From Hormiphora californensis (lineage: Eukaryota > Ctenophora > Tentaculata > Cydippida > Pleurobrachiidae), in contig CM035359.1 in assembly GCA_020137815.1 (NCBI GenBank), positions 3,616,539 to 3,680,538 of the forward strand: 64,000 bases of DNA. The letters are read 5' to 3'. The notes below the pieces were generated by a model. The model ran no database searches, was not told the DNA's origin, and saw only the letters and a list, made by a program, of their open reading frames with translations. Of this stretch, positions 55,661-64,000 are shown piece after piece (position 1 is the first letter of the stretch; every line of letters begins with the position of its first letter). The position numbers and the translations under genes were made by a program.

Positions 55661-56460
55661 AATTAGCGCTTTTTAGCGTTTAATAAAAATTTTAACTTTA
55701 AATTTAAAAGTTAAAAGTTAATTTTAATTAACGTTTAGTTAAGTTAAGTTAATTAGCGCTAATTAGGTTTTTTTAAAAAGGGGAAATAGCGCTATTAGCC
55801 TTTTAATTTTAGCGTTGAAGGAAAAAAATATACATATTTTTTTTGTAAAAAAATAGCGCTAATTAGCGTTATTTAAAATTTTTGCCAAATTTAGGCTATT
55901 GCGTTTTTTAGCGCAAATGCGAAATTAGCGTATTTAAAATTTTAATAGCGCTAATAGCGTTTTATTAGCGTAAAATTCTTTTAATTTGTAAATTTAAAAA
56001 TTAGGCAATTTTTTAAATGCGGTATTAGGCTTAAGATTTAACCAATTAGGGATTTAAAAATTTAATACGTAAAGCACAATTTAGGTTTAACGTAAAAAAA
56101 ATTTTTGTTTTAAATTTGGCATTTCAAATTTTAGGAAACGCTTTTTTGGTTTTTTAGGCGGTGTTACTTTTTTAAATTTTAAACCAAAAATTTAAAGGCA
56201 AATTTTTTAATAAAATACCCAAATTTTAAGAAAGGGGCAAAAAGGGGTTAAAAATTTTTGCCCTAAGGTTTTTTAAAACCGTATGCCCAAATTTGGGAAA
56301 ATTAGGGGTTCCAAATAGGGGGCCCCTTTTTTAAAATTTTAGGCCCGCTATTTTAAAGGGGTTTAAAAATTTTTAAAAAAAAAAATTTTTTCTAAATAGG
56401 CTAAAGTGCAAAAAGCGCAAAAATAGCGCTCCTAATTCCTTTTTTTGGCGCAAAATTTTC
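55661..56460. repeat. AGCGCT/TTAGCGC array, block 2
   Basis: Same motif as block 1 (ATTAGCGCTAATTAG, AATAGCGCTAATAGCG), less dense and mixed with TTTAAA-type sequence. Confidence 0.65.
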
Positions 56461-59400
56461 CCGAAAGCCCCCCCACAATGGTTTTTATAAAAAAAATTTT
56501 TTGCGCCAAATTTTTATTTCAACAAATCCAATAGCCAATTTCCAAATTTGCCCAACTTTGGTTTTCTTCGCCCGGTTTTTGGATTTTACCGAAAAAATTT
56601 ACCAAGTCCCTCAAATACCAAATTTCCCCATACCCCCAACGTTTTTTTGTTGTTTTTGGTTCCCGAAACAAAAAAGTCCGCTTTTTCTCCCAATAAAAGG
56701 GAAAAAAAAGGTTGTTTGGGAAAGGAACAGAAAGGGAAATTTGAAAGGAAAGGGAAAAACTCTCTTTTCCCCTCTCTCTCTTTTTCTCTCTCTTTTCCCC
56801 CCCTTTCTCTTCCCCTTTTCTTTTTTCCTCTCTCTCCTCCCCACCTAAAATTTCCTCGCTTTAAAACCCCTTTCTAAAGTGAAATTGCTGCCAAAGTACT
56901 CCCAAAATTTCAAGTTCAATTTCAAAATTAAATTTAAAAAAATTTTTGCTTTTGAACTGAGAAAATATAGGGGATTTAAATTTGACTTTAAGGACTGTGA
57001 GTGTAATTTAAACTGGTTTGTTCAGTCACCCGTATTAAAGGGCAAGTGGGCGGGGGTGCAAAATATTTGCACAGGGGCCCCCAAAACATTTTAGCCACGT
57101 TAACATCTCCCGCATAAATATAGCCAGTATGAACCCATCCCAAAAAGGAAGCGAGAGGGGCTAGATGATTTAAACAATGCCCCCCCCCCCTTTTTCCCCT
57201 TTTACGGGGGGGGCCCTCCGGTTCCCCCAAATTTCACCCCCAAACCCCCCGAGACGCCCCCCCGCAATCGACATCCGGTGGTAATCAAGTTCTTCAGCCC
57301 CAGTCACTAGTGCACTATTTACCCCAGGGGTGGCAAATCCCAAAAACCCCGGAAAAGCCTCCCATGGTCAACCACAAAGGCTCCAACCATCAAAGGCCCC
57401 AAAACTGTACCACTTCCCCAAACCCAAAACCAAACCAAAAATGATGGAAAAAAACAACAATATTGTTGTTTGCAAATCTTTGCGGACAAAACGCAAAATT
57501 TAACGAAAAAATCAAGCAAGGTGAAATATAATTTGTTTGATTTTAGATAAAATACCCGCGGATTGTCGCAAATAATTTTAATTTTGGGGTTGGGGACCTT
57601 TTAAAATATAACGCTTTTTCCCAAAATAGCTTTAGTATTTTAAATGGTCCCACCCCCCAAGTTAGAAAAAGTTCGTTTTTTTGGTATCAAGGTTGTTGAT
57701 TTTGATTATGTTCCCAACGAGTTTTGCTTTCCCCCTTCGTTTTGTCCAATGAAGGCCCCGAATACAGACTTGGCCCCCTTGGTGGGGATCAGTCAAAATG
57801 AAGGGGGGAAAACATCCCCAAATTTCCCCCCTCCCAAAATGCACCTCATCGCTGATAATGAGGATACCTCCCGGCAATGATGGGTTTTGAACAAAAAGGT
57901 GAACCGGTGCCCTTTTTAGTGATCCTCGAGGAAACCTATTCACAGATTTATAACTTCAAGAATTCTGGGATGCCAAGACCAACATGATCTGCCCAGAGTC
58001 CGACTCCTACCAATTGTGGGGTATTAACAACATGAAGGGGTAGACAATGGAATCCTTAAGGACACCCTTTGCAAAAAAATCGGGGCAGTTTGTCAGCGTA
58101 TCCATGTAAAAAAACGGGGGTTAATAGTTTTTGCCAAGATTGGTATTTCTCCCAGCACTAACCATGTTTTTTCGGTTGCAAGGGTTGGCGTTTGTCGGAA
58201 CCCAAAAAAAATTTTCCAGTGACGAGTTGAAGGGGAAAGGGAATTTCAATAAACAATATAGAGCCATATGACTGGAAGAGGGGAATGGAGCATTTTGAAA
58301 GTCGTGGAAAAAAAATTTGTAGAAAATTGTGACTGCACTCGTGCTCGACGAGGTAATGCTACGGCCGGCAGGGTTTGGGATTCTTGCAAACAAAAAAAGG
58401 GTATTTTTATATCCCCCCCAAAAACGTATGCGATGGGGTTAAACATTTTTTCGTAACAAAGATGAGGCTTGTGTATATCACAGCGGGTTGCAATTTGTCA
58501 CAGTCCAATTTTGAACCTTTACGAGGCCAAAAAGAATAATTATCCAAGAAAACATGTTGGTCATCAGATTAACCAAAAATGTTATTGTCTGCAAACACTA
58601 CCGTGAAAAGATGAACTGTTTTGGTGGTGAACCCAAATTTTCACCAGCAGCTCTCCCCTATTTTAAAAGTAATGGATTCCTAATACAGTCTCAAAGCGAA
58701 ATTTTTGTGGCGATAATCGAAACAAGCAGTTTTTGCGATGAGGCCCTGATAAAAATGTGTCGAACACCGGGCTGGCAGTGTTCTTCACAAGCTCAGCGTG
58801 CGATGGTTTAAATTGGGGTGTGAGGGTGGGGAAGATGAAATAGGAAAGCATGTCTTTTTAGGCCGACGATTTTTCGGACCGAAAGACAGCCAGAAAAAAA
58901 AGGGTTCCCATTCAAATTTCCAAAGAGTGGATCGGAGATGGGATCGAGGGTGTGAAAAAAGGGATGGGAAAGAAAAAGAAGAAAGTGGTACACTAAGTGT
59001 GGCTGGAAATTACAGCTCAAACACTCAGTCCGTCATCTGCCCAGGGATGGGATATGTTAAAAAAAGTCCAGGCCCTCCTACGCTTTACTGCGATCTGATG
59101 TAGCCTGATGACAAAAATACTGTGAAAAATTCTCTCCCCATTCAAGGAAAAAAAACGATAAACTGGGAGCAGAGGGTTTTTGGGCGATGAATTTTGGGTA
59201 CAAAAAGAAAATATTGTATTTCTCCCGGGATCGAGCCTTTCCGGCCACATAGACCCTGATGGTGAAGGAATTTTTCATCGGCCCCCAAGGGGATTACACC
59301 ATAAATATTTTATTGACTTTTCCAGTCAAAAATCAACAACGTGAAAAATATTTGGAGAGCGAGTCTACCCATCCTGACAGGGTCTGTAATGTTTCCTGCC

Positions 59401-61130
59401 CCCCGACCTCTTTTTGGAGGAGTGTGTGCCCCAAAACCCCTTCCCAAAAGGTTTTTTGCAATTTTTTGACAACCGAACTAGAGTTGTACAAGGCCCAATG
59501 GGACATTTACAAACAATTTTTTTGGTTGTTCAAACCTCCGATGGTTACCAACCCCAAAATATGTGACCCCGTGGACATTGCGGAGACAAAAGTGATGAGA
59601 TAAGATGCGAGAATAACTTCAGGCAAAACGAAAAAGTTTTTTGCAAAGCTAGAAGGGGTTGGGGGTTTTGGGTTTTACGCCAAGACTTTTCTGATGAAAG
59701 CAACGAGACTGTACAACAAGTCAAGTTCCCCGAATTTTTTTTTGAAAGGTTCTGCAGGGTTTTCGGGGATTTAGCAGTGGGTTTGGGAAAATTTTTGTTT
59801 AGCCCCGGGGTTGATGGAATTTTTTAAACAGAAACCCAACCCCTGGTAGAACCCAAAAAATTTTTGTTTTTTGGTAATATCGTTCGGTGACTTTTTTAGG
59901 GTTTTTTTCTCCTCTTGGGGCTTCGGGGGGTTTTTTAAAAGAGCACCCGTGAATCCCAGTTCGGGATGGTGACAAAGCCTCTCCGTCCTTTGTGGGAAAT
60001 TTTAAAAATTGGGTGCTCATTCCTCTACTTATGTCCGTTTTTTGTTTATAAGGAGAAAGGATATGAGTGCAAAAAAAATTTTTTTAAAGCTAATCGAACC
60101 AAATATCGGTAAAACTTGCCCCTCAACATTGCCAATTAAAGGGTTTGGCGAGTTTTTTGCAGTTGTTTCCCGGTTGTTTCCCCAGCTGGAAGATTTTTTT
60201 GTGAGAAGGGGGGTGTTGAAAACAACAAGTACTTTGTTGGCTCAATTTTAAAAAAGAAGCGCTTTAAAAATTGTTGGGTACTACGATCGGTTTTAGGCAG
60301 TTTCCGATGGTGGGGGGAGGGATTGGAAAACATTTCCCCTATCTGTTGGAGATATGTACAACGATACCTTCCGAGAGTTTGGGGAGTCTGAGTTTTATGC
60401 AACCCGGGGATCGTCTCTTTAACTTCTTTTTCCCAAAAGATAATCCACAGATTGGACATAGGAGGTCCAGGTTTGCAATTGTTGTGTGTTTTGTGATTGC
60501 AATATGTATTTGGTAATCAAATTTTTACTTTAAAATCTAGTGAGGCGGCGGGAGGGGAAAAAAAACAAAAAATTACTGATGAAAAGGAAAAGGAAACTAA
60601 GAGAAAAATATCAGTTTTGAACCCCAGATATTTTCACGGGTTCCATTTAGATCGTTTGTGCCAAACACACTGAGTACTTTGACTTCTCTACTGACCCATT
60701 TCTTTCCATCTTCTTCTGCCCTGCAAAATCCCTCATCAACCCCTTCTGTTCTTTTCGATGTATTTTGATTATTTTGGGGGTTTTAAAAAAAAATTTTAGT
60801 TCTCCTGGTGAAGGGTTCCCTTTTTTAAATCGAAATGAGGAGATAAAACGAGATTTAACCCTTTTCCCTCGATGAGTTTTTGTTTAACGGGACCATTGTT
60901 TTTTGGTTTCGTTGGGGTTAAATCGGCAGTTGGACTACATTTTTTCCCTTTTAAAGGAGTTTTGTTTCGAACGAAAATTTTGTTTTTTGTTGTTTTTTTT
61001 GGGTTGGCCCCTGCAAATTAAGGCCGGGGGGGGGTCGACGGGTTTTTTGGGGTGTTTTTTGAGGGGATACGTTATTGAAAACACTGGGCAAGGCGGGTCG
61101 ATTTGAACAGACGATCGATGTTGCGCGCAC
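56461..61130. other. No supported gene
   Basis: Composition is slightly more normal between about 57.0 and 60.6 kb, but frames of 60-115 codons overlap on both strands with no recognised motif. A short C/T-rich run lies at about 56760-56840. Confidence 0.4.
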
Positions 61131-61131
61131 G

Positions 61132-61868
61132 TTTTGGGCCAAAATTTGGGGGGTTTAACATTGGCCCATAAGGATGTTAAACCCCCATAAAACAGGATTG
61201 GGGGGGTCTAGAACTCCATCATTGTACCAAGGGTTCGTCTTGTCTTTATACCTTTTGAAAAATTTATGTTGTTTCTCCAACACTTTTTGATTTTTTGGGG
61301 GGTTTCAAAATATGCGGGAAAAAACCCTTTTTGCCCTAATTTTTTTCTCTTTTTTGGGACATCCCTCACTTCCCGAAATAAGGTAGGGCCAGACCTTGCG
61401 TTTGGATGTGTTTAAAAAGGGCCGTGTTCTTCAAAATTTTTTGTAGCGATTTTTTATTAAAGGCCCCCCTTCAAAAATTATGGGGTTTACATAAAATTTT
61501 CATGGAACCCCAAAAAAAGTTAACCCTATAATTTTTTAACGGGGCCTTAAAAAAATCGCACACAAATTTGAAGAACCGGTCCAGAACAACATGCCAAACG
61601 GCAAGGTCGGAGTTTGCCCTTATTTTAGGAAGTGAGGCAGGAGTCCCAAAAAGAGCAAAATTAGAGGCAAAAAGGGGCTTTTTCGCATTTTTGTAAACCC
61701 CAAAAAACAAAAAAAGGGAGTTGGAGTAAAAAGCAAAAACTTTTCGGAAGTTGGGATCAAAACAAGACGAAGCCTTGGACAATGAGGTGTTCTAGCCCCA
61801 CCAATCCTGATTATAGGGTTTAAAATCCTTATAGGCAAATGTTAAACCCCCCCAAATTTGGCCAAAAA
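61132..61868. mobile_element. Candidate inverted-repeat element
   Basis: TTTGGGGGGTTTAACATTGG at about 61145, with ATAAGG, then GTTAAACCC and CAGGATTGG, is repeated in inverted order and orientation at about 61799-61863, giving arms of about 65 bp with several differences around a 590-bp core. No transposase is readable. Confidence 0.5.
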
Positions 61869-64000
61869 GGGGGCCCCCAAAAAAACGAGAGGAAGTGGCC
61901 CAGGCAAAGAACCCAAAAAAAAAAAAAAAACCCCCCGGGGGAAAAAGGGGAAAAAATGTTTGGTTGGGAAAAGTAGTTTTTTCTTTTCCCCCTTAAAGTT
62001 TAAAACTTTCTAAAAAACAAACCCCCAAAAAACCCCGGTTTGAAACCCCGCCTTTAATGAAGGGCGACACAAAAGTGGTTGGGGTGGGGGACTTCCGCGA
62101 AAAGTAAAATTTTTTCAATAAAAATTACTGGTTTTAAAGAACCCTTAAACGGTTTTTGGTTGAGAATCTAACAAGTAAAAAGGTTTAAGCATTTGGGGGG
62201 GTGGGGGTTGCTGTTTTGGGGCCCCCAAAATTTTTCCCAACCCCTTAATTGGGGGGCCGATAAAGGGGCTGAAAAAAGTTGAAAAAAAATTGAATCACAA
62301 AGATTTTTTTTTGGTGAAATCGACCCTTAAACGACCGTAAATGTTGTTTTTTTGGCCCCCCCCCCATTCTTCGTTTCCCCTTTATGGGGCGACCCGTTTC
62401 CCCAGTTTCCCCTTTGGCCTCCCCAATTTCCCCCCCAATTCCCCTTGGGGGGGAAAAGGAATAAAGACTCAAAAAAGGGGGTCAAGGAAAAGATCCTTTA
62501 AAAGGACGACTCCCCTAAAAAAATTTTGTTGATTCACTTTTTCGGGGCGAAATCTTTTTGGGGATCCGCCTAGGGGGGCCCCCGAAAATCTTTGAAATAA
62601 AATTTCTCCCGCCAAATTTGGAAAAAGGGAAAAAAAGGGAAGAAAAACTCGAAATAACAAAAGAAAAACTCTTTTATTAAACCCTGCCCAATTTTAAAAA
62701 ATCATTAAACCCCTTTTCTCAAAAAAATTTTGACTTGGATCCCCCGGGGCCGGGGGCCCAAAAACCAGTTTCCCTTTGTTAAGGAACCCAAATTGGGGCC
62801 CCCGGGGGCCCTTTTGGGGTAAAAAGGGATAAAACCCCGACCCAAAACCGGGGGGTTTTGAATCTTTTTTTCATTTACACAACCCCTGAATAAAAACCTC
62901 CAAAACCCTTCTCATCAAACGGGCCGGGAAAAGCTTAGCCAACCCCCCCCACCGGGTGCCCCCCGGGGGGCCCTAAGAAGGAAAAAACCGTTTAGTTTAC
63001 TGAACCTTTTTTAAAAATTTATTTAAGGGGCCCCCCAACGGGCCAAAAATGGTTGGGGGGTTTTGGATAAGACTTTTTAAAGGGGCCACCCCTTTGAACC
63101 CCTTTTTAAAATGCCCCATGGGAAAGCCCCAAAAACCCTAAGGCTACCAATCCAAAAAACTCCCCCCCCAACCCCCCCAAAGGGGGGTTTTTTCCCTTAA
63201 CCCCCCCCATCCCCAAACCCCCCCACCAAACCCCCTTAAAAAAACCCCCCAACGCCTTAAATTTTTTTTTTACCTCGCCCAAAAACCCTCTTTAAAAACC
63301 CCCCTTTCCCCCCCCTTTTTAACAAAAAAAATTCGGCCCAAAAAAACCCAAAAAGTTAAAAGGGGTTTTAAGGTGGTTTTAGACTTTTTGCCCTTTAAAA
63401 TCCCACCCCATGGTTTTTTTATGGTTAAAAACTCCTCAGGAAAACCCCCAAAAAAAATTAAAGGCCAAAACTTCGGGAAAACCTTGGGGGGGCTTTAAAA
63501 AAAAAAGCTTTTTTTAAATGGGGACCAAAAGATTTTTTAAAATTTTTTTTAAGTAAAAATTTTCCCGGGGGTTTGGATTTGTTTTTTGGGGGCCAAAAGC
63601 CCCCAAAATTAAACCCCCAAAACCAAATTTCCCCCCCAATTTGGGGGGAAAATTTAAAAAAAAGGCTTTTTTTAAAATTAATTTTAAAGAAGGGACAAAG
63701 AATTAAAAATTTTTTAAAATGGTTTTTAAACAAAGGGGTTTTAGGTTTTAAAAAATTTAAGCCCCCCATCATTTTTTGGGGCTTTTTGATTGGGAGAACC
63801 TTAACATTGTTTTAAAAAAAAAAGATAAAAAAATGTGGGTTTTTTCAAAAATTCAAAAATTCAAAAGGGCACCCCGAAAAGAAAAAAGAAATATTTTTAA
63901 AAATTAAAAAGTGTTTTAAAAAAAAATTTTTCTTCCCCCTTTTTGGAAATTTGTCCAAAAAAAACTCCCACCATTTTCAAAAATACTCAGTTTAAAGGGG
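61869..64000. other. Homopolymer-dense right edge, no gene
   Basis: Very dense runs of C, G, A and T. Nothing could be recognised. Confidence 0.5.

Noticed and set aside
53281-56460. Bacterial contamination suggested by the GCGCTAATTAGCGC word
   Set aside because: No bacterial gene, ribosomal or mobile element frame is readable. The evidence is a word only.
57662-57943. Tc1/IS630-type transposase trace (IISDEVHF motif)
   Set aside because: Only one short motif matches. Surrounding residues do not, and the sequence is in the unreliable zone.

Overview
This looks like nuclear DNA of an invertebrate animal. The genes are split into small exons with GT/AG borders and matching phases. They encode secreted or surface modules (fucolectin/FTP, kringle, LDL-receptor class A repeats) and a seven-helix receptor, and they sit among transposons, minisatellites and (GA)n microsatellites. 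An early-branching marine animal such as a sponge is possible, but nothing here fixes the species.

Layout. 1-700: nothing recognised. About 720-4640: a T-depleted stretch with no credible gene. 4.9-8.6 kb: a (TC)n run, a DNA element with GGGTAAGCTGGG ends containing a tRNA-like SINE head, and several hairpins. 8.4-12.1 kb (minus): a multi-exon gene related to DUF6589 proteins (GDQLT motif), probably broken by a stop. Its introns share a short motif, and a TA-flanked long-inverted-repeat element sits in one of them. 12.3-13.4 kb: a second inverted-repeat element. 14.7-17.1 kb (plus): pieces of an LDLa-domain receptor of the LGR/relaxin-receptor type. 18.6-25.3 kb (minus): a frameshifted Ty3/Gypsy element, ending at a 100-N gap. 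25.97-27.61 kb: a foldback element with a 9-bp target duplication. 27.6-28.9 kb: a 55-bp minisatellite.

28.99-50.53 kb (minus) holds the best gene: 14 exons whose splice phases all agree, encoding an unassigned domain, FTP, an Ig-like stretch, three kringles plus a degenerate one, two Cys-rich pieces and an LDLa region. Both ends are missing. Tandem repeats sit on or next to several of its splice sites, and two 42-bp repeats carry an in-frame, phase-matched 3' splice site in every unit. One intron contains an 11.07-kb LTR retrotransposon (34186-45257) with two apparently identical 1003-bp LTRs and a 4-bp target duplication. An unoccupied copy of the target site lies next to it. Its 9-kb interior has no long ORF, only scraps of RNase H and integrase. 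Another intron holds a truncated but open non-LTR reverse transcriptase (48.26-49.47 kb) and small inverted-repeat elements.

50.6-64 kb is different in texture: dense homopolymers, then arrays built on AGCGCT/TTAGCGC, and no credible gene. It may be low-quality or wrongly joined sequence and should be treated with caution.
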